Counted from the stretch's first letter, positions 1-7,607 are shown. The stretch is DNA of 7,994 nucleotides from Oscillospiraceae bacterium (GCA_900768245.1 CAAGCE010000227.1:1-7994), one strand, 5' to 3'. Numbers and translations: made by a program. Notes: generated by a model from the sequence alone, not told the origin.

Positions 1-202
1 AATCAAGCCGATAATCTCGCATATATAGGATTTCGGCGCAGATTTTTTCCTGTATTTTATTGGTGTTTAGTATTATAGCCGCCGTATTTTATCCATAGGT
101 TAAATGGTTATTAGTATTACAGCAAAAGCAGCAACGAGGCGGCAACAGAGTCTTTCAGTGCCGCACACAACTCAAAGCCGCCGTCAAAAAAATAAAAAAC
201 AA
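1..202. other. Gene-free left flank with short repeats
   Basis: I see no credible coding region on either strand here; the only longer frame crossing it is a plus-strand shadow of tsaB. It contains two imperfect 18-mers (61-78 and 105-122), a GCCGCC/GGCGGC inverted arrangement (177-182 with 138-143) and the T-rich tail of the tsaB terminator (minus strand, about 185-202). No tRNA-like or rRNA-like structure was recognised. Read on the minus strand, the T-tract followed by CGGCGGC, about 33 bases and then GCCGCC resembles a segment near the right end of the window (7651-7718), which suggests dispersed intergenic repeat material. Confidence 0.6.
61..122. repeat. Pair of imperfect 18-bp direct repeats
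   Basis: TGGTGTTTAGTATTATAG (61-78) and TGGTTATTAGTATTACAG (105-122) agree at 15 of 18 positions and are separated by 26 bases. They lie downstream of the tsaB terminator and outside any gene. They may be part of a dispersed intergenic repeat or a protein-binding pair; the sequence alone does not decide. Confidence 0.5.
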
Positions 203-226
203 AAGCTGCCCTTTACAGAGCAGCTT
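203..226 (-). terminator. Rho-independent terminator after tsaB
   Basis: On the minus strand AAGCTGCTCT pairs with AGGGCAGCTT around a GTAA tetraloop. This is a 10-bp stem with one T-G wobble. It is followed directly by a run of T broken only by a G and an A (about 202-186). It begins 5 bases beyond the tsaB stop codon, so it closes the GNAT-tsaE-tsaB operon. Confidence 0.92.
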
Positions 227-230
227 CATA

Positions 231-935
231 TTATGCATTAAGTTTTCTTTCGGCAAGGTCTTTTTCGGCTTTTGTTTCCTGAAGATACTCGGCATTGAGG
301 TTATCCGCACTGCCGAACTGCTTCTCAAACGAAGCATAGCAAAGGCTTGAGGCAAGCTGTAATCTAAGGTGCGGAGGTGCTATTGCCACATTGTCAAGTC
401 CGTGTATCTCTTCATTTGCGTATATCTCCTGTGCGCCGTCGCCCACAAGGATTATATCGCCGTGATATGCCTTTATTCTTGACACAATATCTTCAACGGA
501 AAGAATGGTATCATCAAAAATCCGTGATATATCGTTCTGATATGATGTGAAAAATGCGGTGTACATAAGGTTAAGACGTGCTTTCATTACGGGACATATT
601 ACGCCATGGAAGCTTCGCATATTATATGCGAGGGATTCAAGCGTTGATACGCCGAGACATTTTTTCTTTGTTGCATAGCACATCGCTTTTACTGCCGAAA
701 CGCCTATTCTTAAACCTGTGTATGAACCCGGTCCGTTTGATACTACTATTGCGTCAACAGCTGAAAGCGGAATTCCCGCATTTCTTAATACGTCATTACA
801 TAGAGGCATTATGACCTGTGAATGAGTAAGTCGTGTCAATACTGATGTTTGTGCTAATACGTTTTCTTCGTCGCAGACTGCTACTGAAGCGGTCTTTCCT
901 GATGTGTCAATTCCTAATAAGATCAAAGCGTTCAT
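231..935 (-). CDS. tsaB: tRNA threonylcarbamoyladenosine biosynthesis protein TsaB
   Basis: TsaB is the non-catalytic ASKHA-fold partner of TsaD. With TsaD and TsaE it transfers the threonylcarbamoyl group to A37 of ANN-decoding tRNAs in the cytoplasm. The N-terminus LLGIDTSGKTASVAV (residues 6-20) is the family's first phosphate-binding-like strand. THSQ (37-40), the hallmark SNGPGSYTGLRIG (66-78) and the KARLNLMYTAFF segment (118-129) all match. The length of 234 residues is normal. The reading frame stays open up to base 965, but those codons have no ribosome site and lie inside tsaE. Two starts are plausible. ATG at 935 is used here. TTG at 926 would put GGAAGGGG about 8 bases upstream and give MILLGIDTSG, the usual family length; with the ATG that site is immediately adjacent to the start. 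The 3' end of tsaE overlaps by 20-29 bases, indicating translational coupling. TsaD is not in the window. Confidence 0.95.
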   Translation of the reverse strand: MNALILLGIDTSGKTASVAVCDEENVLAQTSVLTRLTHSQVIMPLCNDVLRNAGIPLSAVDAIVVSNGPGSYTGLRIGVSAVKAMCYATKKKCLGVSTLESLAYNMRSFHGVICPVMKARLNLMYTAFFTSYQNDISRIFDDTILSVEDIVSRIKAYHGDIILVGDGAQEIYANEEIHGLDNVAIAPPHLRLQLASSLCYASFEKQFGSADNLNAEYLQETKAEKDLAERKLNA

Positions 936-1359
936 CCCCTTCCACAGTGATCGAACGGCTGTCATCGCCGTTTTCCGCTGAGATTGTTATTGTAACTATA
1001 TTATCAGGCAGGCAGCCGACAATATTTTCAGACCATTCAACTGCGATTACCGTGTCATCTGACATATAATCGTAAAAACCTGTGGTTTCCAGTGCCTCGG
1101 CACTCGTTATTCTGTACATATCGAAATGGCAGAGTGTAAGGCTCGTATTTTTCCCACGGTATTCATTTACAAGAGCAAATGTGGGGGAGCTCACCTCATC
1201 GGGAAGTCCCATTCCCATTGCAAGTCCTCTTGTAAAGGTTGTTTTTCCTGCGCCCAGTCCGCCTTTATATGCAATTATCTCGCCGCCTTTAAGCATTGCT
1301 CCGATCTTTTTTGCAAATTCTATGGTTTCCTCGGGTGAATTGGTTTTTGCTGTAATCAT
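907..1359 (-). CDS. tsaE: tRNA threonylcarbamoyladenosine biosynthesis ATPase TsaE
   Basis: TsaE is the P-loop ATPase that resets the TsaB-TsaD complex during t6A synthesis. The Walker A motif GGLGAGKTT is at residues 33-41. It is followed by the family switch motif SSPTF (57-61), the Walker-B-like HFDMYR (78-83) and EWSE (108-111). At 150 residues it has the family's normal length. I start at ATG 1359 (MITAKTNSPEET), which has AAAGGAG 12 bases upstream. An ATG at 1386 would add nine residues; its own AAAAAGGAG is only one base from the start, so it is less likely, though it cannot be excluded. The 3' end overlaps tsaB, and the GNAT gene ends 44 bases upstream of this start, so the three are probably co-transcribed. 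Confidence 0.95.
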   Translation of the reverse strand: MITAKTNSPEETIEFAKKIGAMLKGGEIIAYKGGLGAGKTTFTRGLAMGMGLPDEVSSPTFALVNEYRGKNTSLTLCHFDMYRITSAEALETTGFYDYMSDDTVIAVEWSENIVGCLPDNIVTITISAENGDDSRSITVEGDERFDLIRN

Positions 1360-1403
1360 TTTACAGTACTGCTCCTTTCGGGGCATACTCCTTTTTACTT
1401 GTG

Positions 1404-2216
1404 TTATTCATCTGTTTTATATACGTTTATTATATGGAAGCTTTCACAGAAAAAGTTTATGTTGTCATCTTCAATGGAACGTATTCTGTAACGTTTGTCA
1501 TCGGAATAGCCGAATGAACTTGTGTTGATTATATCAAAGGCAGTCAGAGGTGTTCTTACCCCTTTGCAGCCTATTTCAAACTCGCTTACATTTATGAAAT
1601 CTATTTCCGCTGCGAATCTTACCGGTTCATATGCATAAAAGGTCATAAACAGCGACGGAACAAATTCACCGCTTGCACCTATCGTACTGTAATACTTGAA
1701 CTCTCCGAATGCATCGAAATTGTACCAATAAAAATCGGGGCAAAGGTCTGTTATCTGCTCAACGCCGTATATTTCACGGAAACCGTTTCTGAGCCTGCAT
1801 GGATCTTCCGGATAGACCATACATTTTCTCATGCCCATAGAATAATTTTCAAAGCCCTGCTTTTCGTACCACGGTCTGAGGCTGTCCTCGCAGAATATCT
1901 GGACATTCATCTGATATTTTCCCGACTGGCAATGGTAAACAAGCCTTGTGACTATCTGCTCGCCGATACCTCTCCTGCGATAATCGGGACGTACGCATAT
2001 GCCGCTCATTACGGCAGCCGTAAGTCCGTCGGAAGCAACTCTGCCAAGTCCGACAAGCTTATATCCGTCATATGCATAAACGGAATAGAAGCTGTTTTTA
2101 TTTGCTTTTTCAATGTCGCTTTCAGTATATCCCGGAAGATTATACCATTTTAATGCTTTATAAAGCTCTATCGGGTCACGTTCGTCACGGGTTTCTGAAA
2201 AATATTCTATCTCCAT
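1404..2216 (-). CDS. GNAT-family N-acetyltransferase with an unassigned C-terminal domain
   Basis: Residues 1-135 form a GNAT fold. The acetyl-CoA pyrophosphate loop is VRPDYRRRGIGEQIV (75-89, core RRGIG), preceded by the beta strand GLTAAVMSGICV. PWYEKQGFENY (115-125) is the usual C-terminal motif with the Tyr that often acts as general acid. Residues from about 140 to 270 form a second region rich in aromatic residues and predicted strands that I cannot place in a named family. The substrate is unknown. RimI, the ribosomal S18 acetyltransferase, often neighbours tsaB, but this protein is almost twice RimI's length and lacks its overall layout. The start ATG at 2216 is set by AGGGGAGA ending about 5 bases upstream; the frame continues to a TTG at 2255 with no ribosome site. 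It is the first gene of the operon with tsaE and tsaB. Confidence 0.85.
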   Translation of the reverse strand: MEIEYFSETRDERDPIELYKALKWYNLPGYTESDIEKANKNSFYSVYAYDGYKLVGLGRVASDGLTAAVMSGICVRPDYRRRGIGEQIVTRLVYHCQSGKYQMNVQIFCEDSLRPWYEKQGFENYSMGMRKCMVYPEDPCRLRNGFREIYGVEQITDLCPDFYWYNFDAFGEFKYYSTIGASGEFVPSLFMTFYAYEPVRFAAEIDFINVSEFEIGCKGVRTPLTAFDIINTSSFGYSDDKRYRIRSIEDDNINFFCESFHIINVYKTDE

Positions 2217-2317
2217 AAAATTCTCCCCTGTAAGAAAACACAGACGACCGCTCAAAATTCCGGCAAATCTGCATCTCCTTGATTATGAAGTATAAATTTC
2301 AAGCTTATTTTTGTGCA

Positions 2318-2346
2318 ATAATACCATTAAATGACACTGCAATCAA
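2318..2346 (-). promoter_or_regulatory. Probable sigma-A promoter for GNAT-tsaE-tsaB
   Basis: On the minus strand, TTGATT (2341-2346) and TATTAT (2318-2323) are separated by 17 bases. TGG before the -10 gives an extended -10 (TGN). Transcription would start near 2311, leaving a leader of about 95 bases before the GNAT start. No T-box or riboswitch consensus is visible in that leader. The -35 is a partial match (4 of 6), so this is the weakest of the three promoters called. Confidence 0.62.
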
Positions 2347-2365
2347 AATAAATCTATCAATTATA

Positions 2366-3271
2366 TTATAATATCTTTGTACCCACATTGTCAATATGTA
2401 ATTCGTGAACCTGCCAATTTTCCAGTCCCATTTTTTCAAGTGCAAACTTCATCTTGCCGCAGAAAAATTCATTTTCAGCATCAACGATAGCCATAAGGGA
2501 AGGACCGGCACCGCTGAGGTATGCTGCATATGCGCCAAGACTGTATGCAGTATCGAAAACATCACGTCCGTGAGGGATAAGCTCCATACGGTAAGGCTGG
2601 TGCAGGCGGTCATGGACTGCTGTACGGAGATTTTCATATTTGCCCGTCAGAAGCGACGCAGAAAAGAGAGCCGCTCTTGAAAGGTTATATACAGCGTCCT
2701 TGTGTGAAACTTCCGTCGGCAGACAAGCACGTGCCTTTTCGGTTTTAAGTTCAAAATCAGGAACGACCACAACAAATTTAAGTGTTGTGAACACCTCCTG
2801 CTTTACCCAATGAACATTTCTTCCATCGAAAACGGCGGTAACAATTCCGCCGAGAAGTGCGGGAGCGGTATTATCGGGGTGTCCCTCTATCTGAGCGGAG
2901 AGATTGACAAGGTCATCAAGTCCGAGAGGCTTTCCCATAAGGTTATTTGCACCAACAAGACCTGCGATAATGCAGGCGGAAGAGCTTCCGAGACCTCTTG
3001 CCATAGGGATATTGTTCACCTGTTCGATAGAAAGTCCGTGGAAAGGGTGTCCGCATATTTCAAAAAGGGTTTTTGCGGTATGGTAAACGAGATTTGACTC
3101 GTCCTGAGGAACGGGAGTATTGTCGAGGCTCTTGATAAAGATGCCGTCGGCTTCTTCCATATTGACATAATTGTAATAGCTTAAGGCAAGACCAAGAGCG
3201 TCGAAGCCTGCACCGAGGTTTGCGCTGGTTGCCGGTATCTGAATTTTTATCATACTTATATTATCTTTCAT
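2366..3271 (-). CDS. thrB: Homoserine kinase (GHMP family)
   Basis: ThrB phosphorylates homoserine with ATP to O-phosphohomoserine, the substrate of threonine synthase. It is cytosolic. All three GHMP motifs are visible: PATSANLGAGFDALGLAL (13-30), the ATP-binding loop PMARGLGSSSA (89-99) and LSGAGPSLM (252-260). The EGHPDN segment (129-134) and DRLHQPYR (221-228) are also typical. At 301 residues the length is normal. An in-frame TGA sits immediately before ATG 3271, so the start is that ATG or the ATG at 3253 (MIKIQIPATS), which fits the family N-terminus equally well. Neither has a Shine-Dalgarno at usable distance; the nearest strong one (AGAGGAG, about 3302-3308) is roughly 30 bases upstream and is noted separately. 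The gene follows hom across a 119-base gap with two hairpins. thrC is absent here. No clear terminator follows the stop codon. Confidence 0.95.
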   Translation of the reverse strand: MKDNISMIKIQIPATSANLGAGFDALGLALSYYNYVNMEEADGIFIKSLDNTPVPQDESNLVYHTAKTLFEICGHPFHGLSIEQVNNIPMARGLGSSSACIIAGLVGANNLMGKPLGLDDLVNLSAQIEGHPDNTAPALLGGIVTAVFDGRNVHWVKQEVFTTLKFVVVVPDFELKTEKARACLPTEVSHKDAVYNLSRAALFSASLLTGKYENLRTAVHDRLHQPYRMELIPHGRDVFDTAYSLGAYAAYLSGAGPSLMAIVDAENEFFCGKMKFALEKMGLENWQVHELHIDNVGTKIL

Positions 3272-3310
3272 TCAGCCGCAAAATTGGTGAATAAAAATTC
3301 TCCTCTTTAA
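3272..3310 (-). promoter_or_regulatory. Orphan Shine-Dalgarno with possible ATT-initiated mini-ORF ahead of thrB
   Basis: On the minus strand, AGAGGAG is followed at about 7 bases by ATT (3290-3292), not by any ATG, GTG or TTG. From that ATT the frame reads six codons (ATT CAC CAA TTT TGC GGC) to a TGA that abuts the thrB ATG (TGAATG). This could be a rare ATT-start leader peptide coupling ribosomes into thrB, or a relic of a lost start. The sequence shows only the arrangement; translation is inference. Confidence 0.4.
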
Positions 3311-3324
3311 TAATTTTTTTAAAA

Positions 3325-3356
3325 TTTTACGGGGCAATATAAATCACCCCGTAAAA
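3325..3356 (-). terminator. Hairpin between hom and thrB, terminator or attenuator
   Basis: A perfect 10-bp inverted repeat (TTTTACGGGG ... CCCCGTAAAA) with a 12-base loop is followed on the minus strand by only four T, then A-rich sequence. The GC core is four to five pairs. It could terminate the regulator-hom transcript partially, leaving some read-through to thrB, or protect the hom 3' end. The short T-run makes full termination uncertain. Confidence 0.6.
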
Positions 3357-3364
3357 GCTATATA

Positions 3365-3390
3365 TTTTTGTACATTATTTACTACAAAAA
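3365..3390 (-). repeat. Perfect A/T-rich inverted repeat abutting the hom stop codon
   Basis: TTTTTGTA (3365-3372) and TACAAAAA (3383-3390) form a perfect 8-bp inverted repeat with a 10-base loop. On the minus strand it begins with the first base after the hom TGA. With the hairpin at 3325-3356 it makes two tandem hairpins in the hom-thrB gap. The low GC makes a stand-alone terminator unlikely; an mRNA-stabilising or operator role is possible. Confidence 0.5.
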
Positions 3391-4623
3391 TCAGTCTTCC
3401 ATATCAAGCACACGAACTGTACCGAGGATCTCACCACCAAGCTCCTTAAGCTTTGCATCAAAATCACGTTCCTTCATAGCAGGTGTGATAAATGCACTTT
3501 CAGCAGCAGGCTGACCTTCTCTTGAAAGATATTCAACTGTGCCGAACACCTTTGAAACAGTTTCGTTTGAAACTCCCGATGTACGAACATAGAATGAAAC
3601 AACATCGTCCTTGTAATCAGCGATAAAGCTGTTGTCTTTGCTGTCCTCCCAAGTCTGGGAAATGGAAGTTCCCTTCATCTTTACAGCGTCGATAATGTCG
3701 GCAACGATAGCACTGGCTGTCGGAAGCTTACCTGCTCCTCTGCCGTAGAACATAACCTGATCCACAGCATCACCGTAAACCATAATTCCGTTGAATACAT
3801 CACTGACGTGTGAAAGCTGGTTGCCGTAGCAAACGAATGCAGGACGTACCATAGGAAGAATTTTGCCGTCCGCAGTTTTCTTTACAGAACCGATAAGCTT
3901 TACAGCACCGCCCCAGTTTTCAGCGTACTGTGAATCCTCTGCCGTGATCTTTGTGATACCCTCGCAGTGTACCCAGTCAGGGTAAACGTGCTTGCCGAAA
4001 GCAAGTGATGAAAGGATACATATCTTGCGGCAGGCATCGTAACCTTCAATATCGGCTGTCGGGTCCTTTTCAGCATAACCAAGCTGCTGAGCAAGCTTGA
4101 GAGCGTCATTGAAATCCATCTGCTCGTTAAGCATTTTTGTAAGGATAAAGTTTGTTGTACCGTTGAGGATACCTGCAATAGCTGTAATATCATTTGCAGC
4201 AAGGCACTGATGAAGAGGTCTGATTATCGGAATAGCACCGCCTGTTGAAGCTTCAAAGAGAAAATTGCAGTTATGCTCTGCCGCCGTTTTAAGAAGCTCT
4301 GCACCTTTCTTTGCAACAAGCTCCTTATTTGATGTAACAACGCTCTTTCCTTTTTCAAGGCAGCTTTTTACAAATCTGAATGCAGGATCAACGCCGCCCA
4401 TAACTTCCGCAACAACTGTTACTTCATCATCATTGAGAATATCGTCAAAATTCTTTGTGAACTTTGAAGCATAAGGGCTGCCGGGAAAATCTCTTATATC
4501 GAGAATATATTTGATGTCGAGGTCCTCGCCTGCTTTTTTGATAATACTGTCCTTGTTCTTATAGAACAGCTCAACTGTACCTGAACCAACAACACCGTGA
4601 CCTAAAACTGCTATCTTAGCCAT
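3391..4623 (-). CDS. hom: Homoserine dehydrogenase
   Basis: Hom reduces aspartate 4-semialdehyde to homoserine with NAD(P)H, the branch point toward threonine, methionine and isoleucine. The Rossmann motif GHGVVGSG is at residues 8-15. EVMGG (73-77), SNKELVA (98-104, with the conserved Lys100), LFEASTGGAIPI (122-133), GILNGTTNFIL (151-161) and YAEKDPTADIEGYDACRK (183-200, with the second conserved Lys) form the catalytic domain. YGRGAGKLPTASA (293-305) closes the core. The last 70 or so residues occupy the position of the usual ACT domain but lack its DxPGVL signature. Total length is 410 residues. ATG at 4623 has AAGGAG 9 bases upstream. It lies 45 bases after the ACT regulator and shares its promoter. 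Confidence 0.97.
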   Translation of the reverse strand: MAKIAVLGHGVVGSGTVELFYKNKDSIIKKAGEDLDIKYILDIRDFPGSPYASKFTKNFDDILNDDEVTVVAEVMGGVDPAFRFVKSCLEKGKSVVTSNKELVAKKGAELLKTAAEHNCNFLFEASTGGAIPIIRPLHQCLAANDITAIAGILNGTTNFILTKMLNEQMDFNDALKLAQQLGYAEKDPTADIEGYDACRKICILSSLAFGKHVYPDWVHCEGITKITAEDSQYAENWGGAVKLIGSVKKTADGKILPMVRPAFVCYGNQLSHVSDVFNGIMVYGDAVDQVMFYGRGAGKLPTASAIVADIIDAVKMKGTSISQTWEDSKDNSFIADYKDDVVSFYVRTSGVSNETVSKVFGTVEYLSREGQPAAESAFITPAMKERDFDAKLKELGGEILGTVRVLDMED

Positions 4624-4668
4624 ATAAAAAAACTCCTTAATTCTGTTTTCTTTTTTAACAGATAAAAA

Positions 4669-5109
4669 TTACTCTCCCGAAAGGAACTTTACCTCAACCA
4701 CACCGTTAAGCGCAGAAAGCTTTTCCTTCAGCGTGTAAGCTACCGAACCCTCGCCGTGCAGACGTGCCGTTATCGTAACGGAAGCAACGCCGTCGATGGG
4801 GATATTCTGATTAACGGTAAGGATATTGGCATCATTTTTGTGTATTTCCGACAGGAAGCTTGAAAGAACTCCGGGTTCATCACGAAGCACCGCATAATAG
4901 GTAACTATCTTCTGCGTAAGCTTTTCCTCATAGGTAAAAACACATTCCCTGTATTTATAATACGCGCTTCTGGATATACCCACACGCTTGCAGGCAGAAG
5001 CAGAGCTTTTCTCCTCGCCGCAGGCAAGAAGCCGCTTGACCTCCAGTACCTTAGGAAAAATTTCGGGAAGCACATCTGTACTTACCACGACCAACTGCGA
5101 TTCTTTCAA
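4669..5109 (-). CDS. ACT domain protein, UPF0735 / PheB-ThrR-like threonine-cluster regulator
   Basis: This 146-residue protein matches the UPF0735 family (Bacillus subtilis PheB; from memory, later renamed ThrR as a repressor of hom-thrCB). VVVSTDVLPEIFPKVLEVKR (7-26) is the family N-terminus. GEEKSSASACKRVGISRSAY (31-50), followed by YKYR, looks like a DNA-binding helix-turn-helix. Residues 70-145 form an ACT domain with the ligand-loop signature RDEPGVL (76-82). The start is TTG 5109: AGGAAG lies 7 bases upstream, and the in-frame ATG at 5166 falls in the -10 box of the promoter, so it is not transcribed. The resulting length equals the family norm. Its position directly ahead of hom supports a role in sensing an amino acid and controlling this cluster. 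The ligand (threonine is the obvious guess) is inference. Confidence 0.86.
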   Translation of the reverse strand: MKESQLVVVSTDVLPEIFPKVLEVKRLLACGEEKSSASACKRVGISRSAYYKYRECVFTYEEKLTQKIVTYYAVLRDEPGVLSSFLSEIHKNDANILTVNQNIPIDGVASVTITARLHGEGSVAYTLKEKLSALNGVVEVKFLSGE

Positions 5110-5165
5110 ATTATCACTTCCTGACCGTCCATCTACAAAAAACATCTGTATTTGTGATAGATACA

Positions 5166-5195
5166 ATTATACCACTGTACATAGCAATATGTCAA
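5166..5195 (-). promoter_or_regulatory. Sigma-A promoter of the ACT regulator-hom transcript
   Basis: On the minus strand a consensus TTGACA (5190-5195) and a consensus TATAAT (5166-5171) are separated by 18 bases. Transcription should begin near 5159, giving a leader of about 50 bases. That is too short for a T-box or known riboswitch, so control is likely at the promoter. The promoter position rules out the upstream ATG as the start of the first gene. Confidence 0.88.
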
Positions 5196-5216
5196 GTATA
5201 ATTTTTAAGGTATACT
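5195..5216. promoter_or_regulatory. Candidate operator overlapping the -35 edge of the hom promoter
   Basis: AGTATA (5195-5200) and TATACT (5211-5216) form a perfect inverted repeat with a 10-base spacer. It touches the -35 box of the regulator-hom promoter. Dyads in this place are often bound by a regulator, and the first gene encodes an HTH-ACT protein. The arms are A/T-rich, so chance is possible. Confidence 0.35.
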
Positions 5217-5245
5217 GCATTATTATTAGTGCAAATTAAACAGCA

Positions 5246-5289
5246 AAACAGCACGGCGTCCCATAAAAAAGCGGGACACTGTGCTGTTT
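5246..5289 (-). terminator. Long hairpin terminator after the DUF4173 gene
   Basis: On the minus strand AAACAGCAC-AGT-GTCCC pairs with GGGAC-GCC-GTGCTGTTT. The arms are 17 bases with one mismatch and one wobble, around a 10-base loop. TTTTG and further T-rich sequence follow. It starts 8 bases after the stop codon at 5297 and insulates the downstream ACT-hom promoter. Confidence 0.85.
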
Positions 5290-5296
5290 GCAATAA

Positions 5297-6835
5297 TTAT
5301 TCGGATATTTCGGCATTTCTGCATATATATGATGAAAGGGTGTATTCAAGCGGTTCGTTATGGTCATATTGTTTGGTTCCGATAAACAGCTCCGCCGCAC
5401 TTTTAAGCGATCCATCGTCACTTTCAAGCAGCGGCTTTATCGCATAAACAGCGTCAGCCGAAAGGTCGTAAAATGCTGTATTATCAAATTCTTCAAGCCT
5501 GCCCTTTTCATAAGCATTTACATTGTAGGAAACGATAAGCGAATCCATCTGACAGAAGCTCAGTGCCGCAAGCATAACGGTAAAAATAATGCCGCCCAGC
5601 CTTGCCATATTAAAGCATCTGAACTGTCTTATGATAATGAGCAGGAAAAGCACAGTCAGCACGAGCATAAACCACGTTGTATAAACTCTCTTTGCAGTAA
5701 GTCCGAAGCGTGAGATGTACATAAACATCTTGCTCATAGCCGTTGCAATAAGTATGAGAGTGAATACCGACAATACTATCGTAAGCACTTTCAGTATAAC
5801 GGGACGTTTTTTTCCGCTGTTTTCGTCATCATTGTATCGGCAGAAAAGATTTATTGCAGCTATTACGGAAAGGTTTATCACAGCAACGGTGCAAAGCTCA
5901 AAAAAGCCTTTTCTTGCATATTCCGCCGCACTGTATTCCTCGGGGAGAATGTTTCCGAAAGCCGAAAGAAAATACCTGAGCTGAGTGAAAAAGAAAACGA
6001 GATAAACAATGCAAAGGGGTACGACAGAGGAACACACAACAGCCTGAGGAGCTATCTTAAATGAGTTTGTCACCCTGCCGCAGTGCTCCCTGTCAAGTCT
6101 GCCCTGCTTTTTGTTTCTGACTGCACCGATAACTACACCGAACATAAGGAACGAAAGCGGAAGTCCGAAAATATATTTAAGCACACCGCTCACGCAGTTT
6201 TCCGTTATACCATTAAAAAGGCCGTTGATATACATTTTAAATGTATTGTCCGCACTTGAAAGAAGTGTCGTTACGATAAGCGTCACAGGCAGAGCTATAA
6301 TAAGTCCGATAAGGATATTTCTTATATTTTTGCCGCATTTGCTTTTCTTTGTCAGCGAAAAAACAGCCGACGGACATTTTCCCATATTTCCGAATGACTG
6401 ACCGAACACCGCATTTGATATGGTATAGATAAGGTAATCGTCCGCACCGTCAAAATCCGTATCATTGACAGAGAACGCCCATAATCCGTACATAACCACA
6501 GCATAAACAAAATCAAGGAACATTATAAGTCCGTTTGACGTTATGGCAAGATTAGCCGAAAAAACAAGTGCCGCAATAAAAAATGCAATACCCTTTCGGC
6601 TTTGTACCGCTCCGCATATTTTAAACATAGCCATCGCCGCAGCACCGAAACCCAGCATAAAAAGTGCCGAACCCAGTCCAAGACCGCCCGAAAAAAACGT
6701 CTTTATGAAAAAGTAACCGGAAAAGCTGAAAATAAGAGCAAAAATGCTTTCCGCCGCAGTATAGCTTTCCTTTGGCTTTGGGTCGGGAGCTTTTTCAGCA
6801 GGAATGTTTGCAGTATCGATCATATCAGTCATCAT
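5297..6835 (-). CDS. DUF4173-type polytopic membrane protein
   Basis: This is a 512-residue integral membrane protein with about eleven hydrophobic segments (roughly 25-47, 51-73, 83-100, 102-122, 171-193, 217-238, 265-286, 311-333, 345-368, 387-403, 411-428). The pattern YSAAEYARKGFFELC (301-315) followed by VINLSV, and SRFGLTAKRVYTTWF (375-389), matches my recollection of the DUF4173 (DUF4153-like) family. The C-terminal 80 residues are soluble. No function is established for the family. ATG 6835 has AAAGGGG 5 bases upstream; ATG 6832 directly after it is equally usable. The frame extends to 6889, but that part overlaps the HTH gene and has no ribosome site. The start overlaps the end of the HTH gene by 11 bases, so translation is coupled. 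Confidence 0.85.
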   Translation of the reverse strand: MMTDMIDTANIPAEKAPDPKPKESYTAAESIFALIFSFSGYFFIKTFFSGGLGLGSALFMLGFGAAAMAMFKICGAVQSRKGIAFFIAALVFSANLAITSNGLIMFLDFVYAVVMYGLWAFSVNDTDFDGADDYLIYTISNAVFGQSFGNMGKCPSAVFSLTKKSKCGKNIRNILIGLIIALPVTLIVTTLLSSADNTFKMYINGLFNGITENCVSGVLKYIFGLPLSFLMFGVVIGAVRNKKQGRLDREHCGRVTNSFKIAPQAVVCSSVVPLCIVYLVFFFTQLRYFLSAFGNILPEEYSAAEYARKGFFELCTVAVINLSVIAAINLFCRYNDDENSGKKRPVILKVLTIVLSVFTLILIATAMSKMFMYISRFGLTAKRVYTTWFMLVLTVLFLLIIIRQFRCFNMARLGGIIFTVMLAALSFCQMDSLIVSYNVNAYEKGRLEEFDNTAFYDLSADAVYAIKPLLESDDGSLKSAAELFIGTKQYDHNEPLEYTLSSYICRNAEISE

Positions 6836-7043
6836 CGCTGCCCCTTTCATATTCAAGTATGTCGCCCGGCTGACAGTCAAGCACGTCACAAATTTTATTC
6901 AGCGTAGAAAAACGTATCGCCTTAGCCTTTCCCGTTTTGAGAATGGATAGGTTCGCAGGGGTTATTTCAAGCTTTTCGGCAAGCTCCCCCGATGAAATTT
7001 TTCTTTTAGCCATCATAACATCAAGATTAACTATAATTGCCAT
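6825..7043 (-). CDS. Xre-family (HTH_26, Cro/CI-type) transcriptional regulator
   Basis: This 72-residue protein is a single Cro/CI helix-turn-helix. LDVMMAKRKISSGELAEKLE (7-26) gives helix 1 and helix 2, and ITPANLSILKTGK (27-39) the recognition helix. KAIRFSTLNKICDVLDCQPG (41-60) followed by DILEY is the conserved tail of the small regulators that pair with DUF2975 proteins. No ligand or enzymatic domain is present. ATG 7043 is set by GAGGTG 6 bases upstream; the frame continues to 7091, which lies inside the DUF2975 gene. It starts 13 bases after the DUF2975 stop and overlaps the DUF4173 gene at its end. It most likely regulates its own operon, though its operator is not proven. Confidence 0.93.
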   Translation of the reverse strand: MAIIVNLDVMMAKRKISSGELAEKLEITPANLSILKTGKAKAIRFSTLNKICDVLDCQPGDILEYERGSDDD

Positions 7044-7056
7044 ATCAGTCACCTCA

Positions 7057-7509
7057 TTATATAGTGCCGTCATTTTCTTCACGCAGCTCAACAGCCTTGC
7101 AGAACACGTTTTTCAGCACACGGATAATAAGCCCGAAGAATGCGGCAGCCGCAGCTATCACCATATAATAGTATTCCCATATGCTGTACACCGCCGTAAG
7201 AACAGCCACAAAATAGCAGCACCACGACAAAATGCGGAGTATCTTCACATTTTCATCAACAAAAATGACCTCTCCCCTGATATTTTTCAGCAGCTTGTTA
7301 AGAAAAGCAAGTGCCGTAAATGCACACAATGCACAAAGATAAAAAACGACCAGAAAAACAGGCTTGAAACAATCGGGATTTCTGAAAGCATAGCCATTGA
7401 CCCCGAACGGCGCATAGACTGCCGCTGCAATGAATATCACAGCAAGAACCTTTACAATGATCGATGAAAGCAGCAGCGACATTGAATCCGTCCATTTTGA
7501 TTTTTTCAT
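7057..7509 (-). CDS. DUF2975 domain membrane protein
   Basis: This 150-residue protein has four predicted membrane helices (about 11-33, 49-70, 91-112, 115-136). The loop NIRGEVIFVDENVKILRILS (77-96) and the tail KAVELREENDGTI (138-150) are the hallmark DUF2975 segments. Genes of this family commonly sit next to a small Xre regulator, exactly as here, and may act with it as a membrane sensor. That coupling is inferred from context; the biochemical role is unknown. ATG 7509 has a full GGAGG 7 bases upstream. The frame continues to 7566, but those bases contain the promoter and leader. It is the first gene of the three-gene operon. Confidence 0.92.
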   Translation of the reverse strand: MKKSKWTDSMSLLLSSIIVKVLAVIFIAAAVYAPFGVNGYAFRNPDCFKPVFLVVFYLCALCAFTALAFLNKLLKNIRGEVIFVDENVKILRILSWCCYFVAVLTAVYSIWEYYYMVIAAAAAFFGLIIRVLKNVFCKAVELREENDGTI

Positions 7510-7554
7510 AAAATTACCTCCGATAAAAAAGTCATATCTTGTTCCGATGAGTTT

Positions 7555-7583
7555 ATGATAGCACACTAATTATTATTTGTCAA
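7555..7583 (-). promoter_or_regulatory. Sigma-A promoter of the DUF2975-HTH-DUF4173 operon
   Basis: On the minus strand TTGACA (7578-7583) and TATCAT (7555-7560) are separated by 17 bases. The predicted start is near 7548, giving a leader of about 39 bases that contains the GGAGG ribosome site of the first gene. Confidence 0.82.
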
Positions 7584-7590
7584 TAGTTTT

Positions 7591-7607
7591 TTATCGTTTT
7601 TCGATAA
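7591..7607. promoter_or_regulatory. Palindrome just upstream of the DUF2975 operon promoter
   Basis: TTATCG (7591-7596) and CGATAA (7602-7607) form a perfect dyad around five T. It lies 8 bases upstream of the -35 box. An operator for the operon's own Xre regulator is a reasonable guess. On the plus strand it is followed by T-rich sequence, so a weak plus-strand terminator is the alternative, but no plus-strand gene needs one. Confidence 0.4.
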